NCBI GenBank assembly: GCA_020637895.1
Contig: JACKJP010000006.1
Span: forward strand, 206,996-270,995
DNA: 64,000 bases
Source: Rhodobiaceae bacterium
Lineage (GTDB): Bacteria; Pseudomonadota; Alphaproteobacteria; Rhizobiales; Tepidamorphaceae
Direction: 5' to 3'
The notes under the pieces were generated by a model. That model was given only the letters and a program-made list of their open reading frames with translations, was not told where the DNA came from and did not search any database. A program made the position numbers and the translations under genes. Positions 16,130-24,619 of this stretch are shown one piece after another (within the stretch, counting starts at the first letter, position 1; every line of letters begins with the position of its first letter).

Positions 16130-18774
16130 GATTTGCCGCTTTTCTCTTTCTGTGGCGCGAAACCAGCGAGGATCTTTTCAAGCCCGTCGCTTGTCCGGAT
16201 GTTGAGGTCGCGCTGGGGAAACGGAATCTCGATACCAGCGTCTTTGAGCGCGCGAAAGATGGTGAAGTTAAGATCGCTGCGGGTCAGCAGCGTCTTCGCA
16301 ACGTCGCGCAGATAGGTGTAGAGCGCGAAGTTGAGTGAGCTGTCGCCAAGTTCCATGAAGACAACGAACGGTTCGGGTTGCTGCATGACATCGGGATGGG
16401 CCTGCGCTGCCGACAGCAGAATGTCGCGTACTTTGTCCGGGTCAGAATTGTAGCCGACGCCATATTGCAGGACGAGCCGGCCAATCCGGTTGTCGTGCAT
16501 CATGTTGGTGACGGTGCCGGAAATCAGGTCTGAATTGGGTACGATCACCGTCGCGCGGTCGAAGGTGGTCAGTTCGGTTGCGCGGATGGATATGCGCTGG
16601 ACATTGCCTTCCGCCGAGCCGACCTTGATCCAGTCGCCTTCCTTGATAGGCCTTTCTGCAAGCAGAATGAGGCCGGATACGAAATTGTTGACGACGGACT
16701 GCAGGCCAAAGCCGATGCCGACCGAAAGCGCGCCGGCGACGATGGCGAGATTGGCGAGATCGAGACCGATATAGGTAATCGCGAATGCGGCGGAGAGCAC
16801 CACGCCGACATATCCCAGCGCAGTGCCGATGGAATTGCGCAACCCGATATCGAGCTTTGTGTGCGGCATGTAGCTGTTGCTCAGCCAATGCTGAAATGCG
16901 CGTGTTCCGGCAAATCCGATCAGGAACAGCAGCAAGGCGGTGAGGATCGCGGACAGCGAAATCGTGATGTCGCCGACCTTGAAACCGAAGAAGACCTGAT
17001 CGACCCAGCCGCGCCACTGGCGCGTATCGAAGCCCCATGGAAGCAGCAGCAGAATGCCGGCCAGCACGATCAGTGCAAAGCGGACGAGGCCGCTTGCGAG
17101 AATGGCGATCTGCTTGGCCGATGCGCGCTCCACACCGATGGCGCGGGCCAATGCTGTGCGCTGGTGGTCGTCGGTATCGAGATAGGCGTCCGTCAGTTCG
17201 TCGATGAGTGTGATGATGAGAGCAAGGAGGGCAAGCAGGACTCCGGCGAAGACAAGCTGCGTGGAAAGGAATGCCGCCAGCGCGACATATCCGCTGATCG
17301 CAGCCGCAGCGATAACGGCAAGGCTCAGCCACAAGACGCCACGCAGCAGGCGCCAATAGCGCTCGTTACGCGTCATGATGTGGGATTCTTCAACCGCGCT
17401 TCGTGCCTGCGCGATGTGCATGAGGCCCAGTGCGAGAACGATGACGATGAGAAGCGAGAACACCGCACTGGTGGCGACCGACAGTGCGAGCGGCGTCGCC
17501 GTCAGGTCGAACAGTCGCATCAGCAGATAGCGGACAATGACCAGCAGTACAGCGAGGTCGACGGTGAATTCGGTCGGCCGCGTGACGGTGTCGGGCAGGT
17601 CGACAAGCCGCCAGGCAGCGGCGCGGGGCGAAAGAATGGTACGGGCGAGGGCGTCGATGAAAACGAGCATCGATATCCCGACCAAGACTGTCCGGACGAA
17701 GGGTTCCAGGCGCGGCGGCACGTGCCCGCCTGCCAGGAACGCGGTGCCGATGGTGTGGATGGCCAGCGCCGGTATGACGCCATATACGACAACGCGCCAT
17801 GCGGCGGTGTTGATACGGGCGAAGCGGGTCGGTTCATCCTCGAGTGACGAACGGCGCGTGAAGCGGCGCAGGAACACGCGTGACAGGATGACGGCGAGAA
17901 GGCCGCCGACGAGGGCTGCTATCGCTGGCAGCAGGGTGGACAGGGTCGGGACCGATGCCGCGGCCAGCGCGTCGCCGGCAATGATGCGTGCCGATCGCCA
18001 GCTGCGCGGCAGTGCCGCATAGGCTTCCTGCCAGAGCGATGGCGCAAAAAGGCTCGGCTGCTTTGCCGTCAGGCTCCCCGTGAAGGCGGCGCGGCGGAGT
18101 TCGGAAATGCGCGACTGGAGCTGCTCGGCCTGGACCACGACGAGACGCGCCTTGCCTGCGACCGCTTCCAGTTGCGCCACGGTTTCGGTGAGTGTCGCTG
18201 CCTCGCCCGAGACCGCCGGGGTTTCAGCTGTTCCGGGATTGGTGGCGCCAGAGTTTCCGCTTTCCGGTTCCTTGGGGGCCGGAGCGACTTCCTGCAGTCT
18301 GGCGCGAAGTGTCTGCAGCCGGTCATTGAGTCGATTTGCCATCTCGAGCGCAGCAAAGTGTATGGGCTGGATTTCCTGTTCCAGCGCCGAGAGCTGCTGC
18401 TCGTTGATGCCGTCGCGGGAAAGTCCGATCTCGATCTGGTCGAGCGTCAGCTTCCAGCTGTCCACCTGCGCGGCGGCACCGGGTTCAAGCGTCAGCGCGG
18501 CAGGGGACGGTGTCTGGCGCTGCGCAGGCGTAGACGCCTGCGGTTCCGCCGTCGCTGCCGGTGACTGATCGGTAGCGGGAGAGGCTGCAGCCGGGGCTGC
18601 GGATGGCGGCGTCGAGGACGATGGCGCCGGTTGTTGGGCGACGCTTCCGCTGTCTGCCGCAGTCGGGGTTCCGGGAACGGGCTGGGTGCCCTGCGCAAGC
18701 GCGGGCAGCATGCCTGCCGCAACGGTCAGTATCAGGGAAAGGATCGCGCCGCGCAGAATGCCTGGCCATTTCAT
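16126..18774 (-). CDS. Large MscS-family mechanosensitive channel with DUF3772
   Basis: An 882-residue inner-membrane channel. A signal-like hydrophobic N-terminus is followed by a long P/A/S/T-rich linker (about 25-100), a periplasmic DUF3772 helical domain (about 105-260, SWKLTLDQIEIGLSRDGI), about ten transmembrane helices, and a C-terminal MscS core. The pore helix and beta domain are recognisable as ALSVGIGFGLQSVVNNFVSG and LLAERPIKEGDWIKVGSAEG. Such large MscK/YbdG-like channels open under membrane tension or ion changes. Translationally coupled to the CAP lipoprotein gene downstream. Confidence 0.92.
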   Translation of the reverse strand: MKWPGILRGAILSLILTVAAGMLPALAQGTQPVPGTPTAADSGSVAQQPAPSSSTPPSAAPAAASPATDQSPAATAEPQASTPAQRQTPSPAALTLEPGAAAQVDSWKLTLDQIEIGLSRDGINEQQLSALEQEIQPIHFAALEMANRLNDRLQTLRARLQEVAPAPKEPESGNSGATNPGTAETPAVSGEAATLTETVAQLEAVAGKARLVVVQAEQLQSRISELRRAAFTGSLTAKQPSLFAPSLWQEAYAALPRSWRSARIIAGDALAAASVPTLSTLLPAIAALVGGLLAVILSRVFLRRFTRRSSLEDEPTRFARINTAAWRVVVYGVIPALAIHTIGTAFLAGGHVPPRLEPFVRTVLVGISMLVFIDALARTILSPRAAAWRLVDLPDTVTRPTEFTVDLAVLLVIVRYLLMRLFDLTATPLALSVATSAVFSLLIVIVLALGLMHIAQARSAVEESHIMTRNERYWRLLRGVLWLSLAVIAAAAISGYVALAAFLSTQLVFAGVLLALLALIITLIDELTDAYLDTDDHQRTALARAIGVERASAKQIAILASGLVRFALIVLAGILLLLPWGFDTRQWRGWVDQVFFGFKVGDITISLSAILTALLLFLIGFAGTRAFQHWLSNSYMPHTKLDIGLRNSIGTALGYVGVVLSAAFAITYIGLDLANLAIVAGALSVGIGFGLQSVVNNFVSGLILLAERPIKEGDWIKVGSAEGNVQRISIRATELTTFDRATVIVPNSDLISGTVTNMMHDNRIGRLVLQYGVGYNSDPDKVRDILLSAAQAHPDVMQQPEPFVVFMELGDSSLNFALYTYLRDVAKTLLTRSDLNFTIFRALKDAGIEIPFPQRDLNIRTSDGLEKILAGFAPQKEKSGKS

Positions 18775-18867
18775 GCAAAGGGTCGCCGTCTTCTTGATGT
18801 TGTTTCCTCGGGCACGGCGACAATAGCCCGACTTGCCGCGAATTTCGAGGTGCTCTCGGTTACAGCA

Positions 18868-19662
18868 TCAAGGCTTTGACGGCGGCATGGCCCGCAGGAG
18901 GCCGACGGCCGTATCTATTCCCGATTTCAATGCCCGGTCGAACGTTACGCGGCGCATCCGCCATAGCGTTTCCTGGCCACCATGGCGGAACGTCCATTCA
19001 ATTTCCCAATAGCCGTCGCCGCCGGGTCTCAGCGTTCCCAGGAGAAAAGCGTCCGTCCCGGCCGCCGAAGCGCGGAAGACGGATGGCTTTCTGTTTGCAA
19101 CATCGTCATAGCCGATCGTCGAATGTTCCTGCGCAGGCAACCGGACCGGCAGGCCCCGCCTTGCAGCGGTTTCGGTCAGGACGGCCCGTTGGCCGTACCC
19201 GGCCGGTCCTTCCGCGCTCAGGACATAATTGCCGTTGGCGGCCGCAATGGCGAGCCAGACCGCCACAACAGGCCGGTCCTCGCTCCATCGGCGAATGCCG
19301 AGCGCTGCAATCTCCCGATTGAGCGACCCGGCGTCGAAGTTGACCGTCAATATGTGCGGCCTTTCGCGCGTGCCCTGCTCGTCATGGACGGGGATGCCCT
19401 TCATCCGGTCCTCGTAGGAATAGGAGACGACGAATTCCGGCGCGCGAGCGATCAGTCCGGTCAGCCGGTCATCGCGCTCCAGTGCCGTATCGCCGGTGAG
19501 CTTTACGACCACGTCGCCGAGCGCGATGCGGAAACCGCGGCCGCGCTCCGGTTCTTCGGTTCCGGTGACGAGGGCGCTGGCCTGATACAGATCAGCGACT
19601 GTTTCCGCCATCGCCGTGGATGGCAACAGGCAGAGGAGTGCAAGGAAAATCCTGTACAGCAT
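18868..19662 (-). CDS. DUF2066 family exported protein
   Basis: A 264-residue protein with a signal peptide (IFLALLCLLPSTAMA) and a periplasmic domain of the DUF2066 family, whose role is unknown. The N-terminal part has the family pattern in VADLYQASALVTGTEEPERG followed by a region beginning RIALGDVVVKLTGD, and the central LTVNFDAGSLNREIAALG is typical. The gene lies 93 bases upstream of the mechanosensitive channel on the same strand and may be cotranscribed. The TAA/TGA end is close to that gene's start region, without a visible terminator. Confidence 0.85.
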   Translation of the reverse strand: MLYRIFLALLCLLPSTAMAETVADLYQASALVTGTEEPERGRGFRIALGDVVVKLTGDTALERDDRLTGLIARAPEFVVSYSYEDRMKGIPVHDEQGTRERPHILTVNFDAGSLNREIAALGIRRWSEDRPVVAVWLAIAAANGNYVLSAEGPAGYGQRAVLTETAARRGLPVRLPAQEHSTIGYDDVANRKPSVFRASAAGTDAFLLGTLRPGGDGYWEIEWTFRHGGQETLWRMRRVTFDRALKSGIDTAVGLLRAMPPSKP

Positions 19663-19748
19663 GACCTGGTGTCCGAACCATGTTCTGCAAGGCGGGTAAC
19701 TGCTGTGTCCCGAGCAAGATCGGGTACGGAAGCCGGATATTCAATCCG

Positions 19749-20453
19749 TCAATGTGGCGACCGCGAGGCCAGTATCGCCGCCTGACGGATGCAGAGTGCG
19801 AGAAGAATGCTGGCCGCTGTCATTTCTCCGGCATCTTCGAGAACGCCGGTAAGCTCGGTAACGCTTCGGATGCCCAGCTTGCGGATCTGCACGTGCAGCA
19901 TATCGACAAGAACGCCGAAGAATACGAGGACGCCGACCCACCATAACTGGCGTCGGCTGAACGCCCGCGATACTGACTGGCTTGCGTCTGCCGTCATATA
20001 AGCGACGGCCATTGCGCCGAATAGCAGGAAGCCGGCGGCCGCGCTGACGGCCAGTTCGCCAAAATCCTGTGCGCGAAGCCAGAAGCCCGGCTCAAGATTG
20101 AGTTTCTCTGTCAGCCAGCGTCCGGCACGCTCATGTATCTGAAGGGAGTCGTCCAGCAGGAAATAGGCAAAGAGGGCCGACCAGACGAAATAAAGCGGTG
20201 CACGGTGGCGCGCGAAGCAATAGGCGCAGGCCAGAATGCACGCGACCCACTTCCCGTACATGAAGAATTCCGGGATGCTCCGATCCCGCTGGATATCGAG
20301 CCAGTGATTCAAAGGGGCGTGAAGGTGGGCCAGCCAAAGCGCCATGTGCGCCAACACAAATGCCAGATCGACGAGCAAAAGCACGATCAACACTGACGTC
20401 CAGTTGAGGCGGACAACCCGGTCGGACCAGATCAGGTCCGGCGATGCAACCAT
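19749..20453 (-). CDS. Integral membrane protein of unknown function
   Basis: A 234-residue protein with about six hydrophobic helices (for example TSVLIVLLLVDLAFVLAHMA and LWWVGVLVFFGVLVDMLHV). Between them are conserved-looking charged stretches such as FLLDDSLQIHERAGRWL and LEDAGEM, with histidines and acidic residues near membrane boundaries that might bind metal or cofactor; that is speculation. I do not recognise a named family. It lies between DUF2066 and the tRNA-Arg gene on the same strand. A short CCCGA/TCGGG hairpin lies between its stop and DUF2066. Confidence 0.7.
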   Translation of the reverse strand: MVASPDLIWSDRVVRLNWTSVLIVLLLVDLAFVLAHMALWLAHLHAPLNHWLDIQRDRSIPEFFMYGKWVACILACAYCFARHRAPLYFVWSALFAYFLLDDSLQIHERAGRWLTEKLNLEPGFWLRAQDFGELAVSAAAGFLLFGAMAVAYMTADASQSVSRAFSRRQLWWVGVLVFFGVLVDMLHVQIRKLGIRSVTELTGVLEDAGEMTAASILLALCIRQAAILASRSPH

Positions 20454-20611
20454 CTGACTTCGTACCCCAACCCCAGACCAAACGCGGGCCCGCTAGCCGG
20501 CTATCCATAGACTTTCGCAAAGGAAAGATACAAGGCATGGCGACCCGGCCCGCGGTTTGCCGGGCGCTTGGGCGCGTTGTCATTCAGGATGGGATTGCGC
20601 GGGCGGCAAGC

Positions 20612-20688
20612 TGGTGACCCCGACAGGATTCGAACCTGTGACCCCCAGATTAGGAATCTGGTGCTCTATCCTGCTGAGCTACGGGGCC
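20612..20688 (-). tRNA. tRNA-Arg (anticodon CCU)
   Basis: Read on the minus strand, the gene folds into a complete cloverleaf: acceptor GGCCCCG/CGGGGTC with one G-U pair, D-arm GCTC...GAGC, anticodon stem CCAGA/TCTGG with loop TTCCTAA, variable loop GGGTC, T-arm ACAGG-TTCGAAT-CCTGT. The anticodon CCT reads the AGG codon. The CCA end is encoded (20612-20614). No integrase gene or att duplication is visible next to it, though tRNA-Arg genes are common integration sites. Confidence 0.97.
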
Positions 20689-20865
20689 GCCAGCGCGACG
20701 ACAGGTAGCACAAAGCTGTGCGGTTTGCGAAGATGCCGGACGGCGGTGTAAGAGTTCCACCCGCCAACGCGATTCACTGCCACCGGTTCGAATGGACAGC
20801 GTCGAAAACAGGCCGACCAGCGGCGATACCGAAACAGTTGCAATGCCGTTGGCTGGAAGAGGCCG

Positions 20866-21690
20866 ATGACGGCGCCGGTCGGAAGAATCGAACGGCTCGG
20901 TCAGGCGGCCCGGGGCGTCGCTGCCAGGATATGGCCATGGCGGAGCGTGCCGCGGCCCGACCAGCTCAAGCGCGGCGGTACGGGCGAAGTGATTCGTGTG
21001 ATCGATGGCGACACGGTGGAACTGTCCGACAGCACGATGGTGCGGCTGGTCGGCATACAGGCGCCGAAATTGCCGCTCGGTCGGCCGGGATTCAAGGCAT
21101 GGCCTCACGGCGAGGAGGCGCTCGCCGCTCTCGAACAGGTGTGTCTGGACAAACGGGTCGGCATGCGCTTCGGCGGGCGGCGGGTCGATTTCAACGGACG
21201 CCGGCTTGCGCATCTTTTCGTCGAAAGCGATGGGGAACCGCTCTGGCTGCAGCAGTGGATGATTGCCGAGGGTCACGCGCGGGTCTATTCATTCGATGAC
21301 AATCGTTCCTGCGTTCGACGTCTGCTGGCCGATGAAGCAGAGGCTCGAAACGGGAACAGGGGCCTGTGGGCGCTGGAGAACTACAAGCTGCTGAATGCAC
21401 GCACTCCACGCGAAATCGCAGGCAAACGCGGCGAATATCACATTGTGGAAGGTACCGTGACGGGGACCAAAACGGCCCGGCGCCGTGTTTTTATCGATTT
21501 TGGGACCGATTGGCGCCATGATTTCACAGCAGTCTTGGCTTCGTCGGCCCTGAGACGGTTCGATTGGGAACGTTTCGCCCCGAAAAGCCTTGTGGGGGAG
21601 CGCGTTCGCATACGCGGCTGGATCGGACTGAAAAAAGGCCCATATATCGACGTGACGCATCCGGAGCAGATCGAACGTGTCACCGACTAG
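20866..21690 (+). CDS. Thermonuclease (SNase-like) family protein
   Basis: Staphylococcal-nuclease-homology protein of 274 residues. The OB-fold nuclease core is at about residues 40-170: GEVIRVIDGDTVELSDSTMV, RLVGIQAPK and a later LAHLFVESDGEPLWLQQWMI stretch. The conserved Asp in DGDT and the arginine in RLVGI fit catalytic positions, but the D/E of RLxxIDxPE is replaced (RLVGIQAPK), so nuclease activity is uncertain. No signal peptide is visible. The C-terminal third (about 185-274) looks like a second OB-like beta domain. Its stop overlaps the GTG start of the M48 protease gene, so the two are coupled. Confidence 0.85.
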   Translation: MTAPVGRIERLGQAARGVAARIWPWRSVPRPDQLKRGGTGEVIRVIDGDTVELSDSTMVRLVGIQAPKLPLGRPGFKAWPHGEEALAALEQVCLDKRVGMRFGGRRVDFNGRRLAHLFVESDGEPLWLQQWMIAEGHARVYSFDDNRSCVRRLLADEAEARNGNRGLWALENYKLLNARTPREIAGKRGEYHIVEGTVTGTKTARRRVFIDFGTDWRHDFTAVLASSALRRFDWERFAPKSLVGERVRIRGWIGLKKGPYIDVTHPEQIERVTD

Positions 21691-23143
21691 TCCATTGACG
21701 GCCCGCGCAAGGTTCGGGACCGCGTTTCGCGCGCTGACAGCGGCCATGGCCCTGCTGGCCCTGGGCGCGTGCGCGACGACCCTTCCGGACGGGACGGTCG
21801 CGCTTTCTCCCATTCCCGCTTCAGACAAGAAAATCGGCGAACGGGAGCATCCGCGCGTCGTCGCGGCCTATGGTGGCGCCTATGAATCGCCGCGGATGCA
21901 GGCCTACCTGGAAAATATCGTCTCGGAACTGGCGGCCGAAACCGGGACGGATCTCGACTACAAGATCACCATTTTGAACTCGCCGTCGCTGAACGCGTTC
22001 TCGCTGCCCGGCGGCTATCTCTATGTGACGCGCGGTCTTCTGGCGCTTGCCAATGACGATGCCGAGGTTGCGACCGTTCTCAGCCATGAAATGGCTCATG
22101 TGGTCCGCCGCCATGCCATTTCCCGCGAGGAGCAGGCCAATGCGGCCGCCACAGTCAGTCGCGTCATTTCAGACGTTGTCAGCGATCCGGTTGCCGGGGC
22201 ACAGGCGCTTGCCCTGACCCAGCGCGGACTTGCCCAGTTCTCAAGGGTGCAGGAGCAGGAGGCGGATCTGCTCGGGATTCACATGGCCGCGGAAGCCGGA
22301 TTCGATCCGGCCGCGGCAGCGCGGTTCCTCAATTCGCTGGAACGGCAGACAACCCTGCATTCGCATGTGCTCAACCAGCAATACGATTCCGGACGGGTCG
22401 ATCTTTTTTCCTCGCATCCAACGACGCCTGAGCGCATTTCCGCTGCGCAGGCCGCAGCCGCTGCCGAAAAGCAGCGCGGACATCGTGACCGGGCTGCCTA
22501 TCTGGCAGCGCTCAGCGGTACGCTCTATGGCGACGATCCTCGCGAAGGCTATGTCCGCGAAAGAACGTTCATCCATCCCGTTCTCGGGCTGACCTTCTCG
22601 CTTCCCGATGGTTTTGGCCTGGAAAACACGCCGCGCGCCGTGGTCGGTATCGACTCGGCTGGCGATATCATCCGGTTTGACGGGATCACGCTGCCGCGCG
22701 AAACCCCGCTTGCCGACCATCTGACGCGCGGAACGGTCCGCAGTGGAACCGTAGGTCCGGTCAGCGAGGTTCAGATCAACGGCTTCCAGGTCGCCATCGC
22801 GGATATAAGTGCCGGGGAATGGGTATTCCGCGTCGCGCTGATCCGTGCGCGGGGCAATGACGTCTACCGATTCATCATGGCGGTGAAGGAAATGACGCCC
22901 GAGCGATCGGCGACCTTCGAGGAGGCGATCCGTTCCTTCCGCTTTATCACCCCGGCCGAGGCTGCGCTGGCGCGCCCGTTGCGGGTCGCTGTCGTCGAGG
23001 TCAAGCGGGGCGACACAATCGCATCGCTTTCCGGCCGCATGGCATTGAGCGACAACAAGCAGGAACGGTTCATGGTGCTCAACGGCCTGACAGGTGCGTC
23101 GGACCTTCGGCCTGGCATGCAAGTCAAACTTATCGTCGAGTAG
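21677..23143 (+). CDS. M48-family metalloprotease lipoprotein with C-terminal LysM-like domain
   Basis: Periplasmic zinc protease of the BepA/LoiP type, likely involved in outer-membrane protein quality control. A lipobox LALGAC (C32) predicts lipid anchoring. The catalytic HExxH is HEMAH (residues 137-141) with the third ligand probably in QEQEADLLG about 55 residues later. The C-terminal tail (VEVKRGDTIASLSGRMAL ... RPGMQVKLIV) has the LysM pattern and may bind peptidoglycan. GTG start at 21677 inside the end of the thermonuclease gene. A strong terminator follows at 23154-23183. Confidence 0.92.
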   Translation: MSPTSPLTARARFGTAFRALTAAMALLALGACATTLPDGTVALSPIPASDKKIGEREHPRVVAAYGGAYESPRMQAYLENIVSELAAETGTDLDYKITILNSPSLNAFSLPGGYLYVTRGLLALANDDAEVATVLSHEMAHVVRRHAISREEQANAAATVSRVISDVVSDPVAGAQALALTQRGLAQFSRVQEQEADLLGIHMAAEAGFDPAAAARFLNSLERQTTLHSHVLNQQYDSGRVDLFSSHPTTPERISAAQAAAAAEKQRGHRDRAAYLAALSGTLYGDDPREGYVRERTFIHPVLGLTFSLPDGFGLENTPRAVVGIDSAGDIIRFDGITLPRETPLADHLTRGTVRSGTVGPVSEVQINGFQVAIADISAGEWVFRVALIRARGNDVYRFIMAVKEMTPERSATFEEAIRSFRFITPAEAALARPLRVAVVEVKRGDTIASLSGRMALSDNKQERFMVLNGLTGASDLRPGMQVKLIVE

Positions 23144-23153
23144 AAACGCAAAA

Positions 23154-23183
23154 GAAAAGCCCGGCGCGGAGGCCGGGCTTTTC
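23154..23183 (+). terminator. Rho-independent terminator after the M48 protease gene
   Basis: GAAAAGCCCGGC at 23154-23165 and GCCGGGCTTTTC at 23172-23183 form a 12-bp stem with a six-base loop. The symmetry of the A and T runs means it can also act on the convergent carD transcript, whose stop is at 23214. Confidence 0.88.
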
Positions 23184-23213
23184 GGATTGGACGAAATTTC
23201 AGATGGGTGCCGT

Positions 23214-23780
23214 TCAGGCAGCCTCTTCCTCGGCAGCTTCGGCAGCCGCGCCGCGCTTCGGGCCCTTCGCCAGCATGGCTTCAATTTCGTGTATGGCCTC
23301 GGTTTCCGTCAGCTTCTTCACCGCGCCCACTTCGCGCGCCAGACGATCGAGGGCGGCCTCGTAAAGCTGCCGCTCGCTGTAGGACTGCTCGGGCTGGTTT
23401 TCGGCGCGATGCAGATCGCGAACGACTTCGGCGATCGAGATCAGGTCGCCTGAATTGATCTTGGCTTCGTATTCCTGTGCCCGGCGGCTCCACATGGTGC
23501 GCTTCACGCGGGCGCGGCCCTTGAGAGTCTCAAGACCCTTCTTGACCACGTTCTCTTCAGAAAGTTTGCGCATGCCCACGGTCTGCACCTTGGCGACCGG
23601 CACACGAAGGGTAAGCTTGTCCTTCTCGAACGTGATGACGAACAGCTCGAGCTTCATGCCGGCGATTTCCTGCTCGTCAATATTGACGATCTGGCCCACA
23701 CCATGGGCCGGATAGACGATGTGCTCGCCTGTCTTGAAACCCTGACGCTGCATTGTCTTCTTGGTGTTCTTCGCAGTCAT
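23214..23780 (-). CDS. CarD-family transcriptional regulator
   Basis: RNA-polymerase-binding regulator of 188 residues (CarD/CdnL/TRCF-RID family), which stabilises open promoter complexes. The RID domain runs from about residue 14 to 75 (GFKTGEHIVYPAHGVGQIVN, IAGMKLELFVITFEKDKLTL) and the helical DNA-binding region follows, including RTMWSRRAQEYEAKINSGD. A low-complexity alanine/glutamate tail ends the chain. The start at 23780 has AGGAG upstream and begins MTAKNTKK; the frame extends further but without family similarity. A 17-base-spaced promoter lies about 260 bases upstream, giving a long leader with a hairpin. Confidence 0.95.
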   Translation of the reverse strand: MTAKNTKKTMQRQGFKTGEHIVYPAHGVGQIVNIDEQEIAGMKLELFVITFEKDKLTLRVPVAKVQTVGMRKLSEENVVKKGLETLKGRARVKRTMWSRRAQEYEAKINSGDLISIAEVVRDLHRAENQPEQSYSERQLYEAALDRLAREVGAVKKLTETEAIHEIEAMLAKGPKRGAAAEAAEEEAA

Positions 23781-23984
23781 AGACTTACTTCTACTCCTGT
23801 ATTGGCCGGTCGAACCGGCTGAACGCAGACCGCTTGACGCCTGCTTCGCCACCCCTGCAATCCGGATGCGGAGCCGGATGCGCCGCTGGCCGTCAACCTG
23901 TTCAGCTTGCACCCATCGAAGACCGCACTTCTCGCCGCCGGATCGAACCGATCCGCGCCATTGCGGTCCCCCTAGACGAAAATT

Positions 23985-24006
23985 GCCCCCGAAGTTTTTT
24001 GGGGGC
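23985..24006 (-). terminator. GC hairpin in the carD leader / after fdxA
   Basis: GCCCCC at 23985-23990 and GGGGGC at 24001-24006 form a six-bp stem with a ten-base loop. Read on the minus strand it is followed by AATTTT, the look of a terminator. It lies 170 bases past the fdxA stop but also downstream of the carD promoter candidate at 24039-24067, so it could act as an attenuator of carD. Confidence 0.5.
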
Positions 24007-24029
24007 GTTTGGTGAAGCTCTCAGGCCAG

Positions 24030-24085
24030 CATCGCAATTATATATCACGAAAAGCTTTAAAAACCAAGTGTTGCGATGTGATATA
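24030..24085 (-). promoter_or_regulatory. Candidate carD promoter embedded in interlocked inverted repeats
   Basis: Read on the minus strand, TTGGTT (forward 24062-24067) and TATATA (24039-24044) are separated by exactly 17 bases, a good sigma-70-type promoter. Around it, CATCGCAA (24030-24037) is inverted as TTGCGATG (24071-24078), and TATATCAC (24041-24048) is inverted as GTGATATA (24078-24085). The two repeats cross rather than nest. The region is strikingly AT-rich for this chromosome. The remaining bases between fdxA and carD (23781-24172) show no gene. Confidence 0.6.
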
Positions 24086-24172
24086 GGCATTCGCAGGCGC
24101 GCGATGACGCGGCATCCGCGGTCCGGATGGCCTCCTGCCTGCGCAAATCGGGGCGCAAAAGCCGATTGCGGT

Positions 24173-24511
24173 TCAGTCGCCCTGGCCGGGTTCGGGCGAG
24201 AAATACTTTTCAAACTTGCCGGTCTCGCCGTCGAACTTTTCGGCGTCTTCGAGCGGGTCGCGACGACGGGTAATATTCGGCCACTTGCTGGCATATTCGG
24301 TATTGACCTGCAGCCACTTCTCAAGCCCGGGCTCGGTGTCTGCCTTGATGGCTTCCGCAGGGCACTCGGGCTCACAGACGCCGCAGTCGATACACTCGTC
24401 GGGATGGATGACGAGCATGTTCTCGCCTTCGTAGAAGCAGTCCACGGGGCACACCTCGACGCAGTCCAAATATTTGCACTTAATGCAATTATCGACGACG
24501 ATATAGGTCAT
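24173..24511 (-). CDS. fdxA: Seven-iron ferredoxin FdxA
   Basis: A 112-residue ferredoxin with one [3Fe-4S] and one [4Fe-4S] cluster, an electron carrier typical of alphaproteobacteria and actinobacteria. The cysteine patterns are intact: CIKCKYLDCVEVCPVDCFYE at the N-terminus and CIDCGVCEPECP in the middle. The acidic C-terminal extension ending near EKYFSPEPGQGD fits the family. It is downstream of the S4 protein and helicase genes on the same strand and 108 bases from the S4 stop; a shared transcript is plausible. Confidence 0.96.
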   Translation of the reverse strand: MTYIVVDNCIKCKYLDCVEVCPVDCFYEGENMLVIHPDECIDCGVCEPECPAEAIKADTEPGLEKWLQVNTEYASKWPNITRRRDPLEDAEKFDGETGKFEKYFSPEPGQGD

Positions 24512-24619
24512 TCAGATGTGCCTCATCAGGTTGGTCGCGGCGCGAAGATGAGCTTCGCCCGCGCAGTTTGCTATCCAATGCCGCTGCGCTTCGCAACCCT
24601 CATCGCATGGGCTCGCCAT

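Noticed and set aside
20612..20688. tRNA-Arg as an integration site for a genomic island
   Set aside because: No integrase, no direct repeat of the tRNA 3' end and no composition change on either side within the window.
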